From contig NZ_QETH01000036.1 of NCBI RefSeq assembly GCF_003105115.1, positions 1 through 42,753 on the forward strand: a stretch of 42,753 nt of DNA, given 5' to 3'. Positions 6,336 through 14,093 of the stretch are shown in pieces. This stretch comes from Flavobacterium sp. HTF (GTDB taxonomy: Bacteria > Bacteroidota > Bacteroidia > Flavobacteriales > Flavobacteriaceae). A model generated the notes under the pieces. The model searched no databases. It was not told the origin of the DNA and worked only from the letters and a program-made list of their open reading frames with translations. The position numbers were made by a program, and so were the translations under genes. Numbering within the stretch: the first letter of the stretch is position 1; each line of letters opens with the position of its first letter.

Positions 6336-8413
6336 TAAAAATTGCTTTATTTGGGCCTGAAAGTACAGGAAAAACAACTTTGGCAAAACAACTCGCGGAC
6401 TATTACGAAACGGAATGGGTTCCTGAGTTTGCACGCGATTATTTGCAGGAAAAATGGGAAGAGAATCAGCATATTTGTGTGGCTGATGACATGCTGCCTA
6501 TTGCTTTCGGACAAACTGCGCTCGAAAACGAAAAACTTGATACTGCAAAAAAATACCTGTTTTGTGATACTAATTTAATGGTTACAAAGGTTTTTTCTGA
6601 AATATACTATGGTTTTTGCGATCCGCTTTTAGATGAAGCTGCATCACAACATGAATACGACCTCGTTTTTTTGACTGATATTGATGTTCCTTGGGAAAAA
6701 GATGATATCAGGGATACTCCTGACGGACGCGAAACGGTGTTTTCTACTTTTAAAGAAACTTTAATAAATACACAGAAACCGTTTATAACCCTTTCGGGAA
6801 ATAAAGAAAGTCGTCTGGCACAGGCTGTATCCATTATCGATAATTTGACAATAGCGAAAGAGAAAGGTTTTACTTCTGCTGATTTTGTTGAAATTTATAA
6901 ACATGGAGTCTCTTTTGAAAATGTTTTAAGGCAATTAAAAGCTTTTAAGAAAGGTATTGCAAAAAGTAATTTAATTAGTCCGGCTACCATAAATAATGGT
7001 ATTTTAAGTTTGTCCCAATCTGAGTTTGAAGAGAAAGCAGCTTTTTACGATCTGGAAAAATCAAAATTAAAATTGAAAAAGTTTGTTCCGGCTTCTGGAG
7101 CAGCAAGCAGAATGTTTAAGTTTCTGACTGCTTTTTTAAATGATTTTAACATTAATAAAGAAACCATAAACGCTTACAGAAATAGAAAGCAAGACAGTGA
7201 ACTTCCTATTTTTATAGTGGCAATGGAGAAATTCCCGTTTTTTAAAGCAGTAGATAAAAAGCTAAGAGAGATTTATCCTGATTTTGAATCTTTAGACAGA
7301 GATTACAAAAACTATTATTTCATAAAACTATTGTTGTCTTCAGACTATTTTGATTTTGCTAACAAGCCAAAAGCGGTTTTGCCATTTCATGAATATAAGA
7401 CTCATATTGCCAACCCGATAGAAGAACATTTAAACGAATGTCTTCATTATGCCACTGCAAATCAAATTTCTAATTTGCATTTTACCGTGTCAGAGGCTCA
7501 TCAGGTTTTATTTGAAGAAGCTGTTACAGCACTTAAAGAAAAAATAGAAAAAGCATCGGGAACCCAAATCAATACGACATATTCCTATCAGAGCAAAAAG
7601 ACAGATTCTATAACTGTTGATGCCAAAAATAAAATTGTTCGCGATAATAATAATGCTATAGTTTTCAGACCTGGCGGGCACGGAGCTTTAATTGAGAATT
7701 TGAATGCACTTGAGGCAGATATAATTTTTATAAAAAATATTGATAATGTAATTCAAAACCATATTGATCAAATTACATTGTACAAAAAAGCATTGGCAGG
7801 AATTTTAATTACAATGCAGCAAAAGGTTTTTGGATATTTAAAAGCGATTGAAAAAGACGAAATTCAACAAGACGAAATATCAGAAATTGTTTTGTTTCTA
7901 AAAGAACATCTAAATACAGAAATCACTAAGGATTTTAATAAATTTACCATAGAGAACAAAATAATTAAACTTAAAGAATTATTAGACAGGCCAATTCGAG
8001 TTTGTGGAATGGTTAAAAATGAAGGAGAGCCTGGAGGGGGACCATTTTGGGTAATGAATAATAAAGGAGAAGTTTCACTCCAGATAGTAGAAACATCTCA
8101 GGTAGATTTATCCAATCAGAAGCAAAAGCAGATTTTGACAGAAGCAACTCATTTTAATCCTGTCGATCTGGTTTGCGGTATAAAAAACTATAAGAATGAA
8201 AAGTTTGATTTGCAACAATTTGTAGATCAGAAAGCCGGATTTATCGTAGAGAAAAGCGTTGACGGAAAAACAGTCAGAAGTTATGAATTACCGGGTTTAT
8301 GGAACGGATCTATGGCAAACTGGCTTACCATTTTTGTTGCTGTTCCGCTGATAACATTCAATCCCGTAAAAACGGTTAACGATTTATTAAAACCAGCGCA
8401 TCAGCCACAATAA
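6299..8413 (+). CDS. NadR-type ribosylnicotinamide kinase fused to DUF4301
   Basis: 704 aa with two parts. Residues about 14-185 form a P-loop kinase: Walker A GPESTGKTT (19-27), VPEFARDYL, and a D-T-N segment like the kinase domain of NadR, which phosphorylates nicotinamide riboside to NMN. Residues about 200-704 are a DUF4301 region with FVPASGAASRM (about 261-271), FRPGGHGALI (about 456-465) and GEPGGGPFW (about 576-584). The first of these resembles the glycine-rich Arg loop of nucleotidyltransferases. The start overlaps pnuC by 37 bp and the stop overlaps arfB (TAATG). The DUF4301 function is unknown. Confidence 0.88.
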   Translation: MEKNLRQQKTSIIKIALFGPESTGKTTLAKQLADYYETEWVPEFARDYLQEKWEENQHICVADDMLPIAFGQTALENEKLDTAKKYLFCDTNLMVTKVFSEIYYGFCDPLLDEAASQHEYDLVFLTDIDVPWEKDDIRDTPDGRETVFSTFKETLINTQKPFITLSGNKESRLAQAVSIIDNLTIAKEKGFTSADFVEIYKHGVSFENVLRQLKAFKKGIAKSNLISPATINNGILSLSQSEFEEKAAFYDLEKSKLKLKKFVPASGAASRMFKFLTAFLNDFNINKETINAYRNRKQDSELPIFIVAMEKFPFFKAVDKKLREIYPDFESLDRDYKNYYFIKLLLSSDYFDFANKPKAVLPFHEYKTHIANPIEEHLNECLHYATANQISNLHFTVSEAHQVLFEEAVTALKEKIEKASGTQINTTYSYQSKKTDSITVDAKNKIVRDNNNAIVFRPGGHGALIENLNALEADIIFIKNIDNVIQNHIDQITLYKKALAGILITMQQKVFGYLKAIEKDEIQQDEISEIVLFLKEHLNTEITKDFNKFTIENKIIKLKELLDRPIRVCGMVKNEGEPGGGPFWVMNNKGEVSLQIVETSQVDLSNQKQKQILTEATHFNPVDLVCGIKNYKNEKFDLQQFVDQKAGFIVEKSVDGKTVRSYELPGLWNGSMANWLTIFVAVPLITFNPVKTVNDLLKPAHQPQ

Positions 8414-8817
8414 TGGATATCGAAAAAATCATATCAGAATTAAATTTCAAAGCTGTAAGGAGCAGTGGCGCCGGCGGACAAAATGTAAACAAAGTATCTT
8501 CAAAGGTAGTTTTGTCCTTTGATCTGAATGCTTCGCAATCCTTAACTGAAGAAGAGAAATTGCTTTTGAAAACAAATCTCGCAACACGTTTTACTTCAGA
8601 AGATATTCTGATTTTAAATTGTGATGAAGACAGAAGTCAGCTTAAAAATAAAGATATTGTTACGAAACGATTTTTAGAACTAATCAAAAAAGGACTTTAT
8701 GTACCTAAAGTCAGAAAAGCGACTAAAATTCCAAAATCTGTAATCAAAAAAAGGATTAAGGATAAAAAGAATATCTCTGAAATAAAACAATCCCGAAGAA
8801 AGCCAAACTTAGATTAA
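8413..8817 (+). CDS. arfB: Alternative ribosome-rescue peptidyl-tRNA hydrolase
   Basis: 134 aa, matching ArfB/YaeJ length. It hydrolyses peptidyl-tRNA on stalled ribosomes without a stop codon in the A site. The catalytic GGQ lies at residues 21-23 inside SSGAGGQNVNKVSS, and the C-terminus is a Lys/Arg-rich tail (KKRIKDKKN... RRKP) that enters the mRNA channel. It shares the A of TAATG with the upstream fusion gene, so it is translationally coupled as the last gene of the operon that starts at GGGPS. Confidence 0.93.
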   Translation: MDIEKIISELNFKAVRSSGAGGQNVNKVSSKVVLSFDLNASQSLTEEEKLLLKTNLATRFTSEDILILNCDEDRSQLKNKDIVTKRFLELIKKGLYVPKVRKATKIPKSVIKKRIKDKKNISEIKQSRRKPNLD

Positions 8818-8820
8818 ATC

Positions 8821-8879
8821 CCAAATTCCAAAAAGATTGTTGTGAAACTGAGTTTTTGGAATTTGGAATTTGTTTTTTG
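8821..8879. repeat. Inverted word repeat (TTCCAAA type), possible terminator
   Basis: Perfect 14-bp arms at 8821-8834 and 8853-8866 with a second AATTTG copy and a T-run after the right arm. It falls just past the arfB stop, so it may terminate the operon. Confidence 0.7.
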
Positions 8880-8897
8880 GAATTTAACACATTACAT

Positions 8898-8989
8898 TTG
8901 TCCTGTCTCAAAGGGGTGCTCCAAATAACGAGCTGAGATCATACCCAAAGAACCTGAGCGAGTAATGTTGCTAAGGGAAAAAACGACAA
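8898..8989 (+). ncRNA. TPP riboswitch (THI element) upstream of TonB receptor
   Basis: The conserved core is plain: GGGGTGCT, AGCTGAGATCATACCC, GAACCTGA, GTAATG and AAGGGA. P1 closes by TTGTC (8898-8902) with GACAA (8985-8989). The 3' strand of P1 (CGACAA, 8984-8989) can instead pair with TTGTCG at 9012-9017, a ready-made switch. A second small hairpin (CGTAAA/TTTACG, 9067-9082) ends one base before the receptor start codon. Confidence 0.95.
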
Positions 8990-9083
8990 TTGTTAGCGTG
9001 CACACTATATCTTGTCGTAAGAAACACATTTATTAATTTAACAAAAGAATAATTCCCCCTTTTATTCGTAAATTTTTTTACGG

Positions 9084-11234
9084 ATGAAAACATTTTTTAA
9101 AGGTGCTGAGGTACTAAGTTACAAAGGTTCTAAGTTGAACCGAATATCTATTTTCTTTACTCTGTTTTCTTTATTCTATTCTCTATTCTCTTTTTCACAG
9201 GAGCAAGATTCTACAAAAGTGAATTCACTTGATGAGGTTTTGGTTTCTGCGGTTCGTGCTACGACAAAAACGCCTGTTTCGTTTAGCAATATGGACAAAA
9301 AAGATATTAAATTTAGAAATCTTGGTCAGGATATTCCAATACTTATGAATTATCTTCCATCTGTTGTTACAACATCTGATGCCGGAGGCGGAATAGGTTA
9401 CACCGGAATCAGGGTTCGTGGAAGTGATGCGACAAGGGTTAACGTTACCATAAACGGAATCCCGTACAATGATGCAGAAAGCCAGGGAACTTTTTGGGTA
9501 AACATGCCCGATTTTGCTTCTTCTGTAGAAAGTCTGCAATTACAACGAGGCGTAGGAACATCAACAAATGGTTCCGGAGCTTTTGGAGCAAGTTTAAATA
9601 TGCTTACCGATAATTATGCGTCTAAAGCAAATGGAGAAATTTCGAATTCTTTCGGAAGTTTTAATTCTCATAAACATACTGTAAAATTTAGTACAGGTTT
9701 ATTAAACGATCATTTTGAACTTGCAGGACGTTTGTCAACTATAAAATCGGATGGTTATATTGACAGAGCAAGTTCTGATTTAAAATCTTATTTTCTACAA
9801 GGAACTTACGTTGGTAAAACGACTTTAATAAAAGCACTGGTTTTTGGAGGAACAGAAAAAACATATCAGTCATGGAATGGTATTGATGCCGTAACTTTAA
9901 ATGAAAATCGAACTTTCAACTCTGCAGGAATGTTTACTGATGAGGCTGGAAATACACGTTTTTATGACAATGAAACCGATAATTATCAACAAGATCATTA
10001 TCAATTGCACTGGAGTGAGTCTGTATCTGATAACTGGAGTACTAATTTAGCATTTCATTATACCAAAGGAAAAGGATATTACGAAAATTATAAGGAAGAT
10101 GCTGAGATGGCCGATTATGGCCTGCTTCCTGTCGGGTTAATAACAACGACAGATTTGGTGCGCCAAAAATGGTTAGACAATGATTTTTACGGAACCACTT
10201 TTTCTGCAAAATACAAAAATGAAAAACTGGATGTTATTTTTGGAGGAGGCTGGAATAAATATGAAGGCGACCATTTCGGAAAAGTAATCTGGGCAAGAAA
10301 TGCTTCTCAATCAGAGTTGGGGGATCATTATTATGATGATTATTCGGCTAAGACAGATGGTAATATTTTTACGAAAGCAAATTATCAGCTGACAGAAAAA
10401 TTAAGTTTCTACGGAGATTTACAATTTAGAAGAGTGACTTATAAAGCGAATAGTATTGAAACTGGTTTGGTAGATGATGATTTTAATTTCTTTAATCCAA
10501 AAGCAGGTTTGAACTTTGAAATCAATCAAAAAAACACTTTGTATTTCTCTTATGCAAGAGCTAACCGCGAACCAAACAGAACCGATTATGAAGGCGGAAA
10601 TGTAAAGCCGGAAAAACTAAATGATTTTGAGTTAGGATGGAGATTTAATTCAGAGAAATTTCAGTTAAATTCCAACTTCTATTATATGGCATACAAAGAC
10701 CAGCTAATTTTAACCGGAAGACTGGATGATGTTGGAGCACCAATTCGTTCAAACAGTGAAAAAAGTTACCGTTTAGGGCTTGAGGTTGATGCAACGATTT
10801 CACTTTCAGAAAAATTTATCTTGCGTCCGAACTTTACTCTGAGCAGTAATAAAAATGTTGATTTGGCTGTTGAAGGAGAGAATTATGGAACAAAAGACAT
10901 TGCTTATTCTCCGTCGGTTATTGCAGGAAATATTATTGTATATAGTCCAATTCAGAATTTACATTTTTCATTATTGCAAAAATTTGTAGGTGAGCAATAC
11001 ATGAATAATATCGAATTGCCGGAAGCAAAACTGGCAGATTATTTTGTAAATGATTTTAATGTTTCCTTCGAAATAAAACCTAAGACTATTTTTAAATCCA
11101 TTATGGTAACAGGTTTAGTGAATAATTTCTTAGATAAGAAGTACGTTTCAAATGGAGCCATGTGGGATGTATACCCATACTACTATCCTCAGGCCGGAAC
11201 TAACTTTCTACTGGGATTAACTTTGAAATTCTAA
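9084..11234 (+). CDS. TonB-dependent outer membrane receptor, probably for thiamin
   Basis: 716 aa. A signal peptide ends near residue 39 (SFSQ). The plug domain follows, with VLVSAVRATTKTPV and GIRVRGSDATRVNVTINGIP (about residues 107-126), then a 22-strand-type barrel ending in a short aromatic beta-strand (LLGLTLKF). Control by the TPP riboswitch just upstream points to thiamin or a thiamin precursor as cargo; that is inference from context. The signal peptide has an unusually long n-region of about 20 residues, encoded by a repeat-like stretch (9097-9138). A later start is not obvious in frame. Confidence 0.93.
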   Translation: MKTFFKGAEVLSYKGSKLNRISIFFTLFSLFYSLFSFSQEQDSTKVNSLDEVLVSAVRATTKTPVSFSNMDKKDIKFRNLGQDIPILMNYLPSVVTTSDAGGGIGYTGIRVRGSDATRVNVTINGIPYNDAESQGTFWVNMPDFASSVESLQLQRGVGTSTNGSGAFGASLNMLTDNYASKANGEISNSFGSFNSHKHTVKFSTGLLNDHFELAGRLSTIKSDGYIDRASSDLKSYFLQGTYVGKTTLIKALVFGGTEKTYQSWNGIDAVTLNENRTFNSAGMFTDEAGNTRFYDNETDNYQQDHYQLHWSESVSDNWSTNLAFHYTKGKGYYENYKEDAEMADYGLLPVGLITTTDLVRQKWLDNDFYGTTFSAKYKNEKLDVIFGGGWNKYEGDHFGKVIWARNASQSELGDHYYDDYSAKTDGNIFTKANYQLTEKLSFYGDLQFRRVTYKANSIETGLVDDDFNFFNPKAGLNFEINQKNTLYFSYARANREPNRTDYEGGNVKPEKLNDFELGWRFNSEKFQLNSNFYYMAYKDQLILTGRLDDVGAPIRSNSEKSYRLGLEVDATISLSEKFILRPNFTLSSNKNVDLAVEGENYGTKDIAYSPSVIAGNIIVYSPIQNLHFSLLQKFVGEQYMNNIELPEAKLADYFVNDFNVSFEIKPKTIFKSIMVTGLVNNFLDKKYVSNGAMWDVYPYYYPQAGTNFLLGLTLKF

Positions 11235-11240
11235 AAAATA

Positions 11241-11276
11241 AAAAAGCCTGAAAATTTTAAAACTTTCAGGCTTTTT
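11241..11276. terminator. Bidirectional terminator
   Basis: Arms 11241-11253 and 11264-11276 (AAAAAGCCTGAAA and its inverse) give A-runs and T-runs on both sides. It serves the convergent receptor and lipoprotein genes. Confidence 0.9.
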
Positions 11277-11281
11277 TATTT

Positions 11282-11698
11282 TTAGTTATAAACATGAATC
11301 ACGCTTCCGCTTGCTTCTACACGGTATTGTTTCATTGGATATTCTTTATCGCCAATCCCGGTATATAGACTATAGGTGCTTTTGTCACAGGAACACACAG
11401 CATTAATTCCGTCAATAGTCATCGCAGTGCAGGAATTTAATGGCTGATTTGGACAGGCAGCATCAAAAGCCGTATAAGTTCCCGGTCCGGTCATCATGAC
11501 AATTAAACCTTTTGCACCATAATTTGGTACAAAAACAGGATTACTGGGATACAAAAGTTTGTTATAAGCCGGCAGGTTCGTGTTAATATAAGCGCTTACA
11601 GAATAATTTGGGATATTCGGATTCTTGCTACTATTGTTACTGTCGCTACAAGATAAAAGTGTACAGACAAGCAGGGTTAAAAGCCAGATTTTTTTCAT
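11282..11698 (-). CDS. Rieske-like lipoprotein lacking the cluster histidines
   Basis: 138 aa. The lipobox LLSC ends at Cys 17, so this is a surface or periplasmic lipoprotein. The second half follows the Rieske fold pattern: FDAACPNQ near residues 77-84 and CSCDKSTYSLYTG near 106-118, in the places where a true Rieske protein has C-x-H and C-P-C-H-G-S. Both His positions are replaced, so a canonical 2Fe-2S cluster is unlikely. Monocistronic, convergent with the TonB receptor. Function unknown. Confidence 0.75.
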   Translation of the reverse strand: MKKIWLLTLLVCTLLSCSDSNNSSKNPNIPNYSVSAYINTNLPAYNKLLYPSNPVFVPNYGAKGLIVMMTGPGTYTAFDAACPNQPLNSCTAMTIDGINAVCSCDKSTYSLYTGIGDKEYPMKQYRVEASGSVIHVYN

Positions 11699-11772
11699 TA
11701 TTTTAATATGAATTAGTTAAACAAAATTAAATTATTTACATTTCAATTCTATATGATTAACATATAATTATG

Positions 11773-11798
11773 TACTATAAAAAATTATAGTATATTTG
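11773..11798 (+). promoter_or_regulatory. greA promoter with overlapping inverted repeat
   Basis: TATATTTG (11791-11798) is a -7 box. It overlaps a perfect inverted repeat TACTATAA, four bases, TTATAGTA (11773-11792) that could be an operator. A 16-bp string here is also present next to the ahcY start (2407-2422). Confidence 0.55.
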
Positions 11799-11805
11799 TA
11801 GTAAG

Positions 11806-11830
11806 AAAATCCCGTCGCGATGGGATTTTT
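11806..11830 (+). terminator. Terminator-like hairpin at the 5' end of the greA mRNA
   Basis: AAAATCCC pairs with GGGATTTT around a TCGCGA core, followed by a T-run. It begins at or next to the predicted transcription start (about 11805) and lies about 25 bp before greA. It may attenuate or stabilise the message. Confidence 0.6.
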
Positions 11831-11854
11831 TGTATTTATATAAACGATGAAGTT

Positions 11855-12331
11855 ATGAGTAAAGTATCTTATTATACAGCAGAAGGATTAAAAAAGCTAA
11901 AAGATGAATTAGACCACTTGAAAAGTGTAATGCGTCCAAAGGCATCTCAGGATATAGCGGAGGCAAGAGACAAAGGAGATTTATCTGAAAATGCAGAATA
12001 TGATGCTGCTAAGGAAGCGCAGGGATTATTAGAAATGAGAATTGCTAAATTAGAAGAGGTATATTCAAATGCAAGATTAATAGACGAATCACAACTTGAT
12101 GTTTCTAAAGTTTTGGTACTTTCTAATGTAAAAATTAAGAACCAAAGCAATGGAATGGAAATGAAATATACATTGGTTGCAGAAAGTGAAGCAGATCTTA
12201 AAACCGGAAAAATTTCGGTAACATCTCCTATTGGAAAAGGGTTACTTGGAAAGTCTGTTGGAGAAGTAGCAGAAATCACTGTGCCAAATGGTGTTTTGAA
12301 ATTTGAAATTCTTGAAATCTCAAGAGATTAA
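11855..12331 (+). CDS. greA: Transcription elongation factor GreA
   Basis: 158 aa, the standard length. GreA enters the secondary channel of RNA polymerase and stimulates cleavage of backtracked RNA. The N-terminal coiled coil (residues about 10-75) carries DKGDLSENAEYDAAKE near 40-55 with the conserved acidic tip, and the C-terminal FKBP-like domain contains SPIGKGLLGKSVGE. It lies 23 bp before the HIT gene and is probably co-transcribed with it. A hairpin leader precedes it. Confidence 0.97.
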   Translation: MSKVSYYTAEGLKKLKDELDHLKSVMRPKASQDIAEARDKGDLSENAEYDAAKEAQGLLEMRIAKLEEVYSNARLIDESQLDVSKVLVLSNVKIKNQSNGMEMKYTLVAESEADLKTGKISVTSPIGKGLLGKSVGEVAEITVPNGVLKFEILEISRD

Positions 12332-12354
12332 TTAATCAAATAAAAGAGCATACA

Positions 12355-12741
12355 ATGTCAATATTTACAAGAATAGTCAACGGAGAAATTCCGGCTTACA
12401 AAATTGCCGAAGACGATAAGTATTTGGCTTTCTTAGATGTAAATCCAAATGCAAAAGGACATACACTTTGTATTCCAAAACAGGAAATCGATAAGATTTT
12501 TGATATGGATGACGAACAGTATTTAGGACTAATGAAGTTTTCTAAGAAAATTGCAGCTGCTTTGGAAAAAACAGTTCCATGCAAAAGAATTGGAATGGCT
12601 GTTGTAGGTTTAGAAGTTCCTCATGCACACGTACATTTGATTCCATTGAATGAAATGGACGAAATGCGTTTTCATAATAAAGTTTCACTTTCTAAAGAAG
12701 AATTTGAAGTTTTGGCAAAAAATATTCAGGCGAATTTATAG
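12355..12741 (+). CDS. HIT family nucleotide-binding protein
   Basis: 128 aa. The histidine triad HAHVHLIPL (about residues 86-94) is intact, and the N-terminal IFTRIVNGEIPAYKIAED is the usual start of bacterial HinT-like proteins. The family hydrolyses nucleoside phosphoramidates or related adenylated compounds in the cytosol. It follows greA by 23 bp. A strong hairpin terminator follows it. Confidence 0.93.
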   Translation: MSIFTRIVNGEIPAYKIAEDDKYLAFLDVNPNAKGHTLCIPKQEIDKIFDMDDEQYLGLMKFSKKIAAALEKTVPCKRIGMAVVGLEVPHAHVHLIPLNEMDEMRFHNKVSLSKEEFEVLAKNIQANL

Positions 12742-12760
12742 TTTGTTTTGAGATCATATT

Positions 12761-12793
12761 AAAAGTGCAGTAAATTGTTTTACTGCACTTTTT
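12761..12793. terminator. Bidirectional terminator after the HIT gene and the sensor kinase
   Basis: 14-bp arms (12761-12774 and 12779-12792, AAAAGTGCAGTAAA type) with a T-run at 3' side. It overlaps the final codons of the convergent sensor kinase gene. Confidence 0.88.
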
Positions 12794-13931
12794 TATTTAA
12801 CTGAATCTGAAAAGTAGTTCCTTTGCCTAATTCAGAATGCAAAACTTTTATTTTTCCGTAATGATATTCCTCAACAATTCTTTTGGTTAAAGAAAGTCCC
12901 AGTCCCCATCCACGTTTTTTTGTGGTAAAGCCCGGTTCAAAAATAGTTTTAAATTGATTCTTTGGAATTCCGGTGCCTGAATCTTTTACAGTTATTTTTA
13001 CATGCTTGAGATCCTGTTCAATTTTAAGTTCCAAAATACCCTTTCCTTTCATTGCATCAATTGCATTTTTAACCAGATTTTCTATAGTCCAGCTGTATAA
13101 TGTCGGATTGATATAAGCTAAAATCGGGTCTTTTGGGGCCAGATAGGAGAAGGCAACCTGTTTAGAAAAACGCGATTGCAAATATTCGTATGTATTGAAT
13201 GTCTCTGCAATAATATCATGGGCTCCTAAAACAGGAACAGACCCTATTTTTGAAAAACGGTCCGTAATAGTTTGCAGTCGGTCAACATCTTTTTCAATTT
13301 CTACTGTAATAGACTGATCAATTTCTTCGGTTTTTAAAATTTCAATCCAGCCGATTAGTGAAGACAATGGCGTGCCAATCTGGTGCGCAGTTTCTTTTGC
13401 CATTCCGGCCCAAAGTTTATTTTGCGTCGCCATTTTAGTGCTTTTGTAAAAATTATAAATCAAAGCACCAAACAAAAATATAATCAGCAATAAAGCAACA
13501 GGATAATATTTAAGTTTATTTAGTAATGCCGAATTTCCATAATACAGTTTTTGATATTTTCCGGGAGAATATTCAAAGACAATAGGTTCATTTTCATTTT
13601 GCAGCTTTCTCAAAAAAGCCATAGACTTTTTCTCATCCTGCAAAATGGATTCCGGGACATTTCTCGTTGTAAGGATCTTGTCATACATCGTCAGGATTAC
13701 CGGTATAGAAGTGTTGTTGCTTGAAATCTGAAGTGGCAGTTCAAGATCTGTATTTTCATCAGCATTGATTAATGCGATTTGCGCATTTGCCAAAAGTTTC
13801 ATTTTTATCCTTTCCTCATTTTTAAAAATCTGGAAAAAGGTATAGGTATTCCAGAGAATTAGAGAAATGATTAAAAAGGAGATGCTGATGATAATCCAAC
13901 GGGTAGTATTTCTTCTTTCAGAAAAAAACAT
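12780..13931 (-). CDS. Orphan membrane sensor histidine kinase
   Basis: 383 aa. A membrane helix lies at about residues 12-32, an extracytoplasmic region at about 33-145, and a second helix at about 146-163. Then come the phosphoacceptor box (KETAHQIGTPLSSLIGW, near residues 179-195) and an HATPase domain with NLVKNAIDAM (N box), DSGTGIP (G1) and GWGLGLSL (G2). AHQIGTP instead of SHELRTP is a variant seen in Bacteroidota kinases. No response regulator is adjacent. It overlaps the bidirectional terminator at its 3' end. Confidence 0.92.
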   Translation of the reverse strand: MFFSERRNTTRWIIISISFLIISLILWNTYTFFQIFKNEERIKMKLLANAQIALINADENTDLELPLQISSNNTSIPVILTMYDKILTTRNVPESILQDEKKSMAFLRKLQNENEPIVFEYSPGKYQKLYYGNSALLNKLKYYPVALLLIIFLFGALIYNFYKSTKMATQNKLWAGMAKETAHQIGTPLSSLIGWIEILKTEEIDQSITVEIEKDVDRLQTITDRFSKIGSVPVLGAHDIIAETFNTYEYLQSRFSKQVAFSYLAPKDPILAYINPTLYSWTIENLVKNAIDAMKGKGILELKIEQDLKHVKITVKDSGTGIPKNQFKTIFEPGFTTKKRGWGLGLSLTKRIVEEYHYGKIKVLHSELGKGTTFQIQLNKKVQ

Positions 13932-14047
13932 ATATTAATTTTTGAGGTATAAATATAACGAAATAAACACATTTAATATTTTGTAATGCTCCAAAAGATT
14001 TTTTGTTTTTAAATCTAAAACTATTTCTTTCGCTTAATCGATTTCTA

Positions 14048-14055
14048 TACTTTTG
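14048..14055 (+). promoter_or_regulatory. Candidate -7 box of the flavin reductase gene
   Basis: TACTTTTG, 38 bp before the ATG, fits TAnnTTTG. Confidence 0.5.
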
Positions 14056-14093
14056 TAGTTGCCAAAATGAGATTTGGTTAAAAAGGAAAAATT

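Noticed and set aside
13932..14093. tRNA or small RNA between the sensor kinase and flavin reductase genes
   Set aside because: No cloverleaf or conserved structure seen; only a promoter box.
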